Source of the DNA: Pseudidiomarina insulisalsae
GTDB lineage: Bacteria > Pseudomonadota > Gammaproteobacteria > Enterobacterales > Alteromonadaceae
NCBI RefSeq assembly: GCF_003987065.1
Contig: NZ_PIPY01000010.1
Location: 57,307 to 121,306 of the forward strand
Length of the DNA stretch: 64,000 nt
Direction of reading: 5' to 3'
This document shows, piece by piece, positions 1 to 7,716 of the stretch. The stretch's first letter is position 1, and every line of letters begins with the position of its first letter. The position numbers and the translations under genes were made by a program. The notes under the pieces are model-generated. The model worked only from the letters and a program-made list of their open reading frames with translations, made no database searches and was not told the origin of the DNA.

Positions 1-889
1 AATCATTTTCCGTTAAAACTCTCTTATTTTCATTACCGGAAAGCCGCTGTAACTCAGTTAAAATTTCGCTCCAGGCCCGGGTTTGCGGGTGGATCAGGTC
101 AAAATGACCGGCCCCATCGAGCCACTTATGCTCAGCTGCCTGGCTGAAGTTCTCTGTCTGTTCACGAGGCACAATAGTATCAGCGGTACCATGCCAGAGA
201 TAGGTAGGAATTTGGGATGGCAGAAACTGCGGATTAGCGCTGCGCCAGGCATGATGATCCGCTTCTCCCATAAATTTACCGGCGGCTTGCTGGCAGCCAT
301 TTGCGCCTTGCGCATAGCTGGCAAGGTCCGTAATCGCGGCAAGGGCAAACACCCGATCCATGCTGGCGCCGAAAGCGTGGCCTGCGAGCAAGGCCAGATG
401 TCCACCGGCACTATGTCCCAACAAAGTAATGTCGCGCGCCTGGAGCTTTTCGGTGTCACCCAGGTAATTTTGTAGCGCAAGGATACCGGCCTGAACATCA
501 TGCCAGGAGCCGGGCCAACCACCGCCTTCGTCACCCAGGCGCCGGTATTCCAGCGACCAGACCATGAATCCTGCCTCTTGCAGGGCGGTATTCAGTGCAT
601 AGGTATGTTCCACGTTATAAGCATTCAGCCAACAGCCGCCATGAATGGCGATGACAATAGGTGCCTCAGCGGAGGCCAGCGTGCCCGCAGGCTGCCAAAG
701 CTCAGCAAACTGAGCACTGTGCTCACCGTAGGCAAAGCGCGCATCGGGCTGGGCGTGACTTAGTTCAGTTACTGCGGCAAAGCTGACATTGGCGTCAACA
801 TACTGACTTTGTTGTGATAAAACCGGCGTGCTAAGAAAAATTAAGCTAAAAAGCGCAAAACGTCCTGGAAACAAGTTTGCTAGCAACAT
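1..889 (-). CDS. Secreted alpha/beta hydrolase (esterase/lipase-like), C-terminus cut by window edge
   Basis: This frame is open from an ATG at 887-889 on the minus strand to the left edge, about 296 codons with no stop, so the C-terminus is missing or nearly so. The N-terminus is a signal peptide (MLLANLFPGRFALFSLIFL, then a cleavage-type SQQ), so the enzyme is exported. Catalytic signatures appear in order: oxyanion-hole HGGCW near residue 85, nucleophile elbow GHSAGGH near 160, acid in HGTADTIVP, and histidine in GAGHFD. This is the pattern of the BD-FAE/kynurenine-formamidase-like and Abhydrolase_3 esterases. The substrate cannot be told from the sequence. It is transcribed divergently from the small lipoprotein gene at 1030. 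Open frames on the other strand here are antisense shadows. Confidence 0.85.
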   Translation of the reverse strand, partial: MLLANLFPGRFALFSLIFLSTPVLSQQSQYVDANVSFAAVTELSHAQPDARFAYGEHSAQFAELWQPAGTLASAEAPIVIAIHGGCWLNAYNVEHTYALNTALQEAGFMVWSLEYRRLGDEGGGWPGSWHDVQAGILALQNYLGDTEKLQARDITLLGHSAGGHLALLAGHAFGASMDRVFALAAITDLASYAQGANGCQQAAGKFMGEADHHAWRSANPQFLPSQIPTYLWHGTADTIVPREQTENFSQAAEHKWLDGAGHFDLIHPQTRAWSEILTELQRLSGNENKRVLTEND

Positions 890-966
890 TGTACAAGTTG
901 TCCTCGGGGTGCTTTTTTATGATGAATCAGAAGCATACAAGTAGTCGTTCGCCGAAACAATTGAAG

Positions 967-997
967 TTGCGAAAAAAAACAAAAAGAGGTCTATACT
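967..997 (+). promoter_or_regulatory. Candidate sigma70 promoter for the small lipoprotein gene
   Basis: TATACT at 992-997 is a near-consensus -10. TTGCGA at 967-972 is a possible -35 with a longish 19-bp spacer. It lies 33 bp before the ATG at 1030, whose AGGAGGT ribosome site starts at about 1019. Confidence 0.4.
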
Positions 998-1029
998 TAG
1001 ATTGGCAACAGACACCTCAGGAGGTGATT

Positions 1030-1251
1030 ATGCGTACCATGGCATTAACACTTGGCCTTTTGAGCGTTGTGATGATCAGTGGATGTTCTAGCACGCAAAC
1101 GGCAAGTTATGAGCAACGACTGGTGGTAGACAGAGAGTATATGGCAGCTGTGGAAGCCGCCTCAAAACGCTCGATAACCCCGGCAAAAATATACTGGGTA
1201 AACCCACCTACCAAGTATGTAGTGACCAAAACTGAGGGCGAGCAGCCGTAA
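1030..1251 (+). CDS. Small outer-membrane-type lipoprotein, hypothetical (73 aa)
   Basis: The start is the ATG at 1030, directly after a strong CAGGAGGTG Shine-Dalgarno. A longer in-frame start at 877 would put an unlikely charged extension in front of the signal peptide. The N-terminus is a classic lipoprotein signal ending in lipobox MISGC, with Ser-Ser after the Cys, which suggests outer-membrane sorting. The mature part is only about 54 residues, rich in Lys/Glu/Tyr, with motif KIYWVNPPTKYV near the end. I do not recognise the family. Its stop is followed by a hairpin shared with the converging mpo1-like gene. Confidence 0.75.
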   Translation: MRTMALTLGLLSVVMISGCSSTQTASYEQRLVVDREYMAAVEAASKRSITPAKIYWVNPPTKYVVTKTEGEQP

Positions 1252-1274
1252 TAAGCCGCGACTCGCCCATGAGC

Positions 1275-1298
1275 CGTGACACGGACGTCACGCTTTTT
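1275..1298 (+). terminator. Rho-independent terminator after the small lipoprotein gene
   Basis: The stem CGTGAC (1275-1280) pairs with GTCACG (1287-1292) and is followed by CTTTTTC. It overlaps the stop codon of the converging gene at 1288-1290. Confidence 0.6.
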
Positions 1299-1788
1299 CT
1301 TCGAACCGTGCTTCGATGGCGCGGTGCAATTCTTTTTTTCCGCCTAGTTTGAAGACCACTTCGGCAACGACAAATAACGGCCCGATGGCAAGCCCCATCA
1401 GATCGTCAACGAAGGCAGGCTTGCGACCTTCAAAGTAATGTCCGATAAACTGAAAAATCCAGCCCACTACGAACAGCCCGATACCCCAGCTCAGCCAGGC
1501 GGCAGTGGTCAGACTGGCAACTTCATTACCCAGCAGCACGGTTAGCGCCAGTAGCACCGCCATGAGCACACCCATGGTGAGATCCAGTTTCAGATAAAAT
1601 AACGATGCCAGCACGGCTACGACCACTGCTGGTGTGATAAACCAGCCGTCAAACGTCCAGTAAGGTCGGGAAAGCAAAATCTGAATAGCAATAACAATCA
1701 TGGGTATGCCTGCCAGATGCGTTAGAATATTACGCTGGTCGCGATGGTAGGCGGCATACTCTGCCAGATGATCTGTGATAGTTTTCAT
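1288..1788 (-). CDS. Mpo1-like (DUF962/YGL010w family) membrane protein
   Basis: A 166-residue polytopic membrane protein starting MKTITDHLAEYAAYHRDQRN. The start is the ATG at 1786-1788; an upstream in-frame extension overlaps the divergent transporter gene and is rejected. Family hallmarks are the N-terminal YHRDQRNILTHLAGIP with conserved histidines, about four hydrophobic segments, and GHYFEGRKPA before the last segment. Yeast Mpo1 is an iron-dependent dioxygenase of 2-hydroxy fatty acids. Bacterial members keep the histidines but are mostly unassigned, so an enzymatic role is inference. It is divergent from the PerM-like gene at 1871; the 82-bp gap should hold both promoters. Confidence 0.85.
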   Translation of the reverse strand: MKTITDHLAEYAAYHRDQRNILTHLAGIPMIVIAIQILLSRPYWTFDGWFITPAVVVAVLASLFYLKLDLTMGVLMAVLLALTVLLGNEVASLTTAAWLSWGIGLFVVGWIFQFIGHYFEGRKPAFVDDLMGLAIGPLFVVAEVVFKLGGKKELHRAIEARFEEKA

Positions 1789-1870
1789 AAGCTTGCTCCC
1801 GTAGAATTCTGCTGTCACTATGGACGTTTGCCATCTACTATAAAGACAAAACAAAAATAAAGGAAAGGCT

Positions 1871-2917
1871 ATGCGCGATAAACTGGAACGTCGCTCATTT
1901 ATCTTGTTACTCATTGCGGTAAGTATCGCCTTTGGCTTCATTCTTGAACCGTTCTGGGGCGCGATTTTCTGGGCCTGTGCGGTGACCGTTATTTTCTCAC
2001 CTCTGCAACGCTGGATGCTGACAAAAATTGGTGACCGGCCCAATATAGCAGCGCTACTCACCTTATTTATTCTGCTGGCTATTGTGGTGATACCGGTTAT
2101 TTTGCTGACTTCAGCTTTTGTCAGTGAGGGTGTTCAGTTTTATCAGCGTGTAGAAGCAGGTGAGATCGATCCCCGTGCTATTGTGCAACGCTTGCGCGAT
2201 GCTTTCCCCTGGTTTGATCAACTGCTGGTAGAGCTAGGTGTTGATACCAGTAATCTGCGTGAACGTATTTCCCAGGCGCTGGTCAGTGCCAGTCAGTTCC
2301 TCGCCAGAGAAACCCTCACTATAGGCCAAAATACCTTTAGCTTTCTTATCAGCCTGGCACTGATGCTGTACCTGACGTTCTTTTTATTACGCGATGGCAA
2401 TGCCTTAATTAAGCTCATTATTCAGGCCCTGCCGTTGGGAGATGAGCGCGAGAAGGCCTTATTCAATAAGTTTGCAGAAGTGACCCGTGCCACCGTCAAG
2501 GGTAACCTGGTGGTGGCGATCGTGCAGGGCGCCCTGGGGGGCATTATTTTCTGGATACTGGCAATACCCGGTCCACTGTTATGGGGAGTCATCATGGCCT
2601 TTCTGTCACTGATACCGGCAGTGGGCGCGGCGATTATCTGGTTCCCGGTCAGTCTTTATTTGTTTGCCACCGGTGACTGGATAAGTGCGACCGTATTAAT
2701 TGCTTATGGCGCGATTGTAATCGGTCTTGCAGATAACCTGTTACGACCCATTCTGGTCGGGCGTGATACCAAGTTACCCGATTATGTCGTGCTGTTCTCA
2801 ACCATTGGCGGTATTGCCTTATTCGGTATTAATGGCTTCGTTATTGGCCCGCTGGTGGCGGCGCTGTTTATGGCGACCTGGCAAATCTTTATGAAAGACT
2901 TTAGCGGCGAGCCGTAA
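1871..2917 (+). CDS. AI-2E/PerM family transporter
   Basis: A 348-residue membrane protein with the family layout: two N-terminal membrane segments, a soluble amphipathic middle (about 70-150), then a C-terminal block of five to six segments with IPGPLLWGVIMAFLSLIP and a conserved GLADNLLRPILVG stretch. The family (AI-2E exporter TqsA, PerM, some Na+/H+ antiporters) is broad and the substrate cannot be assigned. The start is supported by an AAAGGAAAGG Shine-Dalgarno. It converges on cfa, with a GC-rich hairpin over its stop codon. Confidence 0.85.
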   Translation: MRDKLERRSFILLLIAVSIAFGFILEPFWGAIFWACAVTVIFSPLQRWMLTKIGDRPNIAALLTLFILLAIVVIPVILLTSAFVSEGVQFYQRVEAGEIDPRAIVQRLRDAFPWFDQLLVELGVDTSNLRERISQALVSASQFLARETLTIGQNTFSFLISLALMLYLTFFLLRDGNALIKLIIQALPLGDEREKALFNKFAEVTRATVKGNLVVAIVQGALGGIIFWILAIPGPLLWGVIMAFLSLIPAVGAAIIWFPVSLYLFATGDWISATVLIAYGAIVIGLADNLLRPILVGRDTKLPDYVVLFSTIGGIALFGINGFVIGPLVAALFMATWQIFMKDFSGEP

Positions 2918-2928
2918 GGCTCGCTACC
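2907..2928. terminator. Hairpin between convergent perM-like gene and cfa
   Basis: A perfect 7-bp stem, GCGAGCC (2907-2913) with GGCTCGC (2918-2924), has loop GTAA containing the stop codon of the upstream gene. Only a weak T-rich stretch follows on the plus strand, so strength is uncertain. It could serve both converging genes. Confidence 0.55.
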
Positions 2929-2931
2929 ATT

Positions 2932-4044
2932 TTATAGCTGTGGGCGCCGGTAGCCGTTGGTAAGTCCTTGCTTACTGAATAACCACTGCCAGACCTGGAG
3001 GTCACGTGCGCGGAAAGCGCCTGCACAAGAGAGTAAGTAATACCGCCACATGCGGAAGAAAGTCGCATTGTAGTGCTGTTCTAACTCAGGCCAATGCTTT
3101 TCAAAGTTGGCGCACCACGCCATCAGGGTAGGATCGTAGTCGGCACCGATGTTGTCTACGTCCTCAGCGCAGAAATGATTGCGCGAGGCACTATCAATAT
3201 GCGCCAGGCAGGGCAGTTCGCCGTTGGGAAAAATATAGCGACTGATCCAGGGGTCGGTGCCCCGCACATCGCGGTTGCGGCCAATGGTATGTAATAAAAA
3301 CAAACCATCGTCGCGAAGGCAACGCGCGGCCACTTGCATAAAGTCGCGATAGTTTTTCTGACCTACATGCTCGAACATGCCGATGCTGACCACCGCGTCG
3401 AAGGGCTCATTAACCTCGCGGTAATCTTGTAAACGAAATTCAACCGGCAGGTCCCGGCAAAGCTGCTTACCCAGCTCAACCTGCTCTTTTGACACAGTGA
3501 GCCCGACGCAGCGCACTCCGTAATTTTCGGCGGCGTATTTCATAAAGCTGCCCCAGCCGCAACCGATATCAAGTACCCGCATACCGGCTTTCAATTGCAA
3601 CTTGCGACACACCAATTCAAGCTTGTCGCGCTGAGCGTCCTCGAGATTGTCGGCGCGCTGCCAGTAGCCGCAGGTGTAGACCATACGGGAGTCAAGCATG
3701 GCCTGATACAGCGTGTTGCCAAGATCATAATGGTACTCACCCACCTGAAACGCCCGGCGCCGGCTCTGGAGGTTCAAAAAACGCGCCTTCAGGTGCTGCC
3801 AGAGTAGTTTGGCCGGACGTATCTCGTGACCAAGCTTCGCCCTTAAAATACGGTGAAAAAACTCGTCTAACTGCTCGCAGTCCCAGTCACCACGCATATA
3901 GCCTTCGCCGAGCCCCAGATTACCGCGCGCCAGCGCATCGTTCAGTACCTCGTGACGGTGCACTTGCATGTCCCAGGGGCGCGAGCCATTGATTTGGATA
4001 TCAGCGCGTTGCAGCAATTGAGCGACATAGCTTTCTGTATGCAT
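2932..4044 (-). CDS. cfa: Cyclopropane-fatty-acyl-phospholipid synthase
   Basis: A 370-residue enzyme that transfers a methylene from S-adenosylmethionine to the double bond of unsaturated acyl chains in membrane phospholipids, a stationary-phase and stress modification. The SAM-binding motif VLDIGCGWGSF lies near residue 160. The family segments YHYDLGN and YTCGYW precede it, and GMFEHVGQKNY follows. Length is close to E. coli Cfa (382). The divergent region with the RcsF-like gene (4045-4192) contains repeated AGCTAAG motifs that may be operators. Confidence 0.93.
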   Translation of the reverse strand: MHTESYVAQLLQRADIQINGSRPWDMQVHRHEVLNDALARGNLGLGEGYMRGDWDCEQLDEFFHRILRAKLGHEIRPAKLLWQHLKARFLNLQSRRRAFQVGEYHYDLGNTLYQAMLDSRMVYTCGYWQRADNLEDAQRDKLELVCRKLQLKAGMRVLDIGCGWGSFMKYAAENYGVRCVGLTVSKEQVELGKQLCRDLPVEFRLQDYREVNEPFDAVVSIGMFEHVGQKNYRDFMQVAARCLRDDGLFLLHTIGRNRDVRGTDPWISRYIFPNGELPCLAHIDSASRNHFCAEDVDNIGADYDPTLMAWCANFEKHWPELEQHYNATFFRMWRYYLLSCAGAFRARDLQVWQWLFSKQGLTNGYRRPQL

Positions 4045-4073
4045 ACACTCTCCGTAGTTTTTTGCACTAATTG

Positions 4074-4123
4074 TAGCTAAGCTTTAAAAAAACGCAGCTA
4101 AGTGCTCTAAAATTCTAGCTTAG
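4074..4123. promoter_or_regulatory. Repeated AGCTAAG motifs between cfa and the rcsF-like gene
   Basis: TAGCTAAGC at 4074-4082, CAGCTAAGT at 4096-4104 and the inverted copy TAGCTTAG at 4116-4123 lie about 20 bp apart, two helical turns, in the divergent intergenic region. A further small inverted repeat, CAAAAC/GTTTTG, sits at 4152-4168 before the RcsF-like start. The spacing suggests a regulator-binding cluster. No regulator is identified. Confidence 0.3.
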
Positions 4124-4192
4124 TTGTATTCGTTCTAGACTTTTAAGCTGTCAAAACGTAATGTTTTGGCTCCGAATCAAGCGAGGTAACCC

Positions 4193-4558
4193 ATGCGCTT
4201 TACCATGATAATTCTGTTGTGCGGTCTGTTGCTGGCCGGCTGCTCTACGCCCGTCGAACGTTTCCCCGCAAGTGATCTGACGCGTAGTAGTAGCGTTGAA
4301 TTTATGCGGTCTTATGAATTGTCGCGTACCGATGTTGAATTTATCAGTATGGGCGAAGTGTATGGTGAATCGTGTGAACGGCTTTTACTTGACGGACATG
4401 CATCGCAGGAAGAGGCCATGATTGCGATGAAAATTGCAGCTGCTGACAAGCAAGCCAACCGGATTATTTTAAAAAGCTGCCAGCAGGATCAAAAAGGTAA
4501 TTGCAGCGTGCGCTGGCGTTGTACCGGTGAGGCCTATCAGGCGCGTCCATTGCAGTAA
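4193..4558 (+). CDS. rcsF: RcsF-like outer-membrane stress-sensor lipoprotein
   Basis: A 121-residue lipoprotein with lipobox LLAGC (Cys17). The C-terminal domain matches RcsF: MGEVYGESCE, then a helix rich in Ala/Lys, then ANRIILKSC and a final Cys pair. Cysteines are at 61, 96, 104 and 110, with spacings of 35, 8 and 6. In E. coli RcsF the two disulfide-forming pairs are spaced 35, 9 and 6. RcsF senses envelope damage and signals through IgaA to the Rcs phosphorelay. None of those partners is in the window, so the downstream pathway is unknown here. A 16-bp tandem duplication covers the stop codon. Confidence 0.8.
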   Translation: MRFTMIILLCGLLLAGCSTPVERFPASDLTRSSSVEFMRSYELSRTDVEFISMGEVYGESCERLLLDGHASQEEAMIAMKIAAADKQANRIILKSCQQDQKGNCSVRWRCTGEAYQARPLQ

Positions 4559-4575
4559 CCGTCCATTGCAGTAAC
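4544..4575 (+). repeat. Perfect 16-bp tandem duplication across the rcsF-like stop codon
   Basis: CGTCCATTGCAGTAAC occurs at 4544-4559 and again at 4560-4575. The first copy encodes the last residues and stop of the RcsF-like protein. The second lies just ahead of the Shine-Dalgarno (GAAGGAG) of the next gene. It looks like a recent slippage duplication. Confidence 0.95.
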
Positions 4576-4588
4576 GAAGGAGTAGTCA

Positions 4589-5632
4589 ATGCGTTTAGCA
4601 CAACGTCCGACCGAGTTGATCGGACACACCGACATGATTCGGGTGCGTTCTTTGTCTGAGCTTACCGGTTGTGATATCTGGTTAAAGCTGGAGTCGCAGA
4701 ACCCCGGTGGCTCCATTAAAGATCGTGCCGCGCTGCAAATGATTCAGGACGCTCTGGCGAGCGGGGAACTGGAACCGGGCATGACCGTCGTCGAGGGCAC
4801 TGCCGGGAACACTGGCATTGGGCTGGCCATCGTTGCCCGCTCCTTTGGCTTGAATATGTTAGCGGTGATGCCGAACGATCAGTCGCCGGAAAAAGAGCGC
4901 ATGATCAGTTTGCATGGAGCTGAGTTAAAAACCGTCGATCCAGTCCCATTTCGTAACGAAAACCATTTTTACCATACCGCGCGCAGACTCGCCGAAAGCC
5001 GCGATGACTACTGGTGGGCGAACCAGTTTGAAAACACCAGCAATGCCCGTGCCCATTACCTGACCACCGGCCCTGAAATTTGGCAGCAGACCGATGGCGC
5101 TATCGATATTCTGGTGTCAGTGGCGGGCACCGGCGGCACCATCGCCGGCAATTCCATGTACTTAAAAGAGCGCAATCCTGACGTGCAAGTCTGGTTAACT
5201 GACCCGGACGGTTCAGGTATTTACAGTTATCTTAAGCAGGGCGAGTACATTGCCCAGGGTGGCTCTTTTACCGAAGGCATTGGCATTATGCGCCTGGTTG
5301 ATAACTTCAGACAGGCCGAAGTGGATGCGGCTGTGAATCTGCCGGATCAGGACTTGCTGGCATTATCGCGCTTTGTCCGTGAGCAGGACGCGATTGTCCT
5401 TGGTAGCAGTTCGGCACTGAATCTGGCCGGAGCTCTACAAGCCGCGGCGTTGCACGGGCCGGGTAAAACCATCGTAACCTTTGCCTGTGATTTAGGCGAA
5501 CGCTCGGCGAGCAAACTTTACAATGAGAAGTACCTGCGCGAGCGTGGCCTGAACCTGGAGCTGGAGCCTATTTTTGACATGTACGCGCGCTATCGCGAAC
5601 AAGGCGACAGCGTCTGGTACAAGCAGGATTAA
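4589..5632 (+). CDS. PLP-dependent cysteine synthase family protein (CysK/CysM-like)
   Basis: A 347-residue fold-type II PLP enzyme of the O-acetylserine sulfhydrylase family. PLP Lys44 sits in GGSIKDRAA. The substrate/acetate loop is EGTAGNTGIG near residue 71 and the phosphate-binding loop is AGTGGTIAG near 180. It would make cysteine from O-acetylserine and sulfide or thiosulfate. The C-terminus extends beyond typical CysK by about 20 residues (ERGLNLELEPIFDMY). The exact paralogue (CysK, CysM, or a cystathionine beta-synthase-like form) is not resolved. It lies 30 bp after the RcsF-like gene and overlaps the convergent GNAT gene by 4 bp. Confidence 0.88.
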   Translation: MRLAQRPTELIGHTDMIRVRSLSELTGCDIWLKLESQNPGGSIKDRAALQMIQDALASGELEPGMTVVEGTAGNTGIGLAIVARSFGLNMLAVMPNDQSPEKERMISLHGAELKTVDPVPFRNENHFYHTARRLAESRDDYWWANQFENTSNARAHYLTTGPEIWQQTDGAIDILVSVAGTGGTIAGNSMYLKERNPDVQVWLTDPDGSGIYSYLKQGEYIAQGGSFTEGIGIMRLVDNFRQAEVDAAVNLPDQDLLALSRFVREQDAIVLGSSSALNLAGALQAAALHGPGKTIVTFACDLGERSASKLYNEKYLRERGLNLELEPIFDMYARYREQGDSVWYKQD

Positions 5633-6099
5633 GCTTCGCTGCTTTGCGCAAAGCTGAGTCGCATACGATAGCCATCGGCATGACCGGGATAGTAATCGGG
5701 CAGTAGCTCAGTCACTTCAAAATCATAACGGCGATAGAGGTCTATCGCCGCTTTATTATCCACTTTAACTTCCAGCGATACAGCCTCAGCGCCTTGCTCG
5801 CGAGCGTAGTTGAGCGCATGTTCAAGCAACTTGCGGCCGACTCCGGTACCACGCGCCGCGGCCGCCACGGCAATCGAGTACAGTCGCCAAATACGACTGT
5901 TTTTGCGGGTCAGCAACAGGCTATAACCTACCAGTTGCGCGTTATCGGTGTCGCGCATGACGAACAGATGCGTACTGGCGCTGGTGAGAAAGCGACGAAA
6001 ACTGCGACGGCCCAGTTGACTGTAGCTGAACGTTGCCGCTTCTAACGCCACCAGATCATCTAGATCACTCAAGCTGGCGGCGGTTAACTGCTGTGCCAT
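5629..6099 (-). CDS. GNAT-family N-acetyltransferase (RimI-like)
   Basis: A 156-residue acetyltransferase. The acetyl-CoA-binding motif A is RGTGVGRKLLEHAL near residue 85, and the typical LEVKVDNKAAIDLYRRYDF follows. Its start overlaps the stop of the upstream ATP-grasp gene by one base (TAATG), so the pair is translationally coupled. In related gammaproteobacteria, from recall, the partner of this RimK-like gene is often a larger GNAT fused to a C39-like peptidase. Only the GNAT part is present here. Co-function with the ATP-grasp ligase in modifying a peptide or protein is inferred from context. Confidence 0.85.
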   Translation of the reverse strand: MAQQLTAASLSDLDDLVALEAATFSYSQLGRRSFRRFLTSASTHLFVMRDTDNAQLVGYSLLLTRKNSRIWRLYSIAVAAAARGTGVGRKLLEHALNYAREQGAEAVSLEVKVDNKAAIDLYRRYDFEVTELLPDYYPGHADGYRMRLSFAQSSEA

Positions 6100-7565
6100 T
6101 ACTTCTCGTCCAGGCGACGGGCAAAGTCACGCATGATAATGTGGTATAACTCATCACCTAACAGCTGATCTTCGACGCCGGCATCAATCGATGGGTTATC
6201 GTTAATCTCGATAATCACCGCACCTTTGTTGGTTAGCTTCATATCGACCCCGTACAGGCCATCACCAATAAGGCGAGTCGCCTGCAGGGCGGTTTTCACC
6301 ACATCTTTTGGTACCTGATGCACGCCAACAGTCTCAAAGCCGCCCGATTTGCTACGACTGGTCGAGCTGGCGTGGTTGTATATTTGCCAGTGGTTACGCG
6401 CCATAAAATAACGACAGGCATAAATTGGCCGGTTATTCAGTACGCCGATGCGCCAGTCAAACTCAGTGCGAACAAATTCCTGCGCCAGCAAAATGGTCGA
6501 TTTTTTGAACAGCTCGGCGGCGATCGACTTCAGCTCATCGATATTTTCTGCTTTCTCGACACCAATCGAGAATGAACCGTCAGGAATCTTCAACACCACC
6601 GGATAGCCAAGACGCTCACCGATGGCATGATAATCAATGCTTTGCTGGCTCAACAGCAGCTCGGTGCGCGGCGTCGGAATTTTATGTTTATCGAGCAATT
6701 CCTTCAAAAAGACCTTATTCGCACACTGCAAAATAGAATGCGGTGCATCAATCACCACCATACCGTTGGCTTCTGCTTTTTTTGCAAAGTGATAGGTGTA
6801 GTGATTAATCCGCGTGGTTTCACGAATGAACAGTGCGTCAAACTCAAGCAAGCGGTTGTAATCATCAGCAGTGATCAGTTCCGCCTCAATGTCAGCTTCT
6901 TTCGCCGCTTTGATAAATTTCTGCAGCGCTTTTTTGTCACTGGTCGGAATTGGCTCATCCGGATCATGCAAGATCGCCAGGTCATAACGATATTCTTTCG
7001 GTGCCCGGGCCTTGCGCCAGACCCGCTTACTGAAACTATCCAGTGCGTTACCGAAAAACGTTTGTTCGGCGTCATCAAGCTCAGCCAAATGACCGGCAAC
7101 AATATTGGTAATAAACCAGTGGCCCTGATGACTGAATTCAACCCAGAGAATCGGGCACGGATAACGATCAAAAATCTGCCGCGCGAAACCGCTTAGTTGT
7201 TGCTGTTCGGTCTGACCAAAGCAAATAAGCACCCGTTGTGTAGCGCCGGTTTCCTGTTGACTCAGATATTTGCTGATCTGTTTATCGGTATTGGCCGGTA
7301 GTACTAACTGATAATGCGAAAAATTGGCCAGGTCATTAATCGTTGAGACTGAAGGCAAGGCACGCTGGCCACGGGCTTCGGCCAACAGGCTGACGTAGTA
7401 ACCCGTTGATAAATAACTTAAGTCGCCACACAAATTTAAAATCTGCGCCCGCGTATTCGCATTTTGCTGAAGCAAGTATTCGCTCGCGGTGACAATGGAC
7501 TGGCTAGGGTAGTAGGGCTGCCAATCGGTAATATCATCAAGGATGATCAAAGCTGTATTTTGCAT
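6099..7565 (-). CDS. RimK-family ATP-grasp ligase with RLAN-type N-terminal domain
   Basis: A 488-residue protein. The first 200 or so residues match the RimK-like N-terminal (RLAN) extension found in these ligases. The C-terminal ATP-grasp domain (about 290-480) shows KELLDKHKIPTPRTEL, KIPDGSFSIGVEK, and the metal-binding VIIEINDNPSIDAG. ATP-grasp ligases of this type join amino acids or peptides to a carboxylate; RimK itself adds glutamates to ribosomal protein S6. The substrate of this class is not established to my knowledge. It is the first gene of a two-gene operon with the GNAT gene, with a 151-bp leader region upstream (7566-7716) shared with a divergent gene. Confidence 0.88.
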   Translation of the reverse strand: MQNTALIILDDITDWQPYYPSQSIVTASEYLLQQNANTRAQILNLCGDLSYLSTGYYVSLLAEARGQRALPSVSTINDLANFSHYQLVLPANTDKQISKYLSQQETGATQRVLICFGQTEQQQLSGFARQIFDRYPCPILWVEFSHQGHWFITNIVAGHLAELDDAEQTFFGNALDSFSKRVWRKARAPKEYRYDLAILHDPDEPIPTSDKKALQKFIKAAKEADIEAELITADDYNRLLEFDALFIRETTRINHYTYHFAKKAEANGMVVIDAPHSILQCANKVFLKELLDKHKIPTPRTELLLSQQSIDYHAIGERLGYPVVLKIPDGSFSIGVEKAENIDELKSIAAELFKKSTILLAQEFVRTEFDWRIGVLNNRPIYACRYFMARNHWQIYNHASSTSRSKSGGFETVGVHQVPKDVVKTALQATRLIGDGLYGVDMKLTNKGAVIIEINDNPSIDAGVEDQLLGDELYHIIMRDFARRLDEK

Positions 7566-7716
7566 AAAAACTCCGCACTAAGATTGCGCGCATATTTACG
7601 GCTAAATTCGGGAAAATACAAGTAAAATCTTCAGTCAGACTTTACAAAAAAGGTTAGCAGATAAAATCGAGTACGCTATTCTTTAAACTAACAAAATTAA
7701 GGTAAGGAGAACCTGA

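Noticed and set aside
83..763. Plus-strand open frames at 83-475 and 500-763
   Set aside because: They are antisense to the secreted hydrolase, whose frame shows all catalytic motifs and a signal peptide; the plus-strand frames look like no protein family.
877..1029. N-terminally extended version of the small lipoprotein starting at 877
   Set aside because: The extension is charged, lies ahead of a complete lipoprotein signal, and a strong ribosome site marks the ATG at 1030.
1789..2061. Long upstream extension of the Mpo1-like frame
   Set aside because: It overlaps the divergent transporter gene antisense and shows no family similarity; family members start at MKTITDHLAEY-type sequence.
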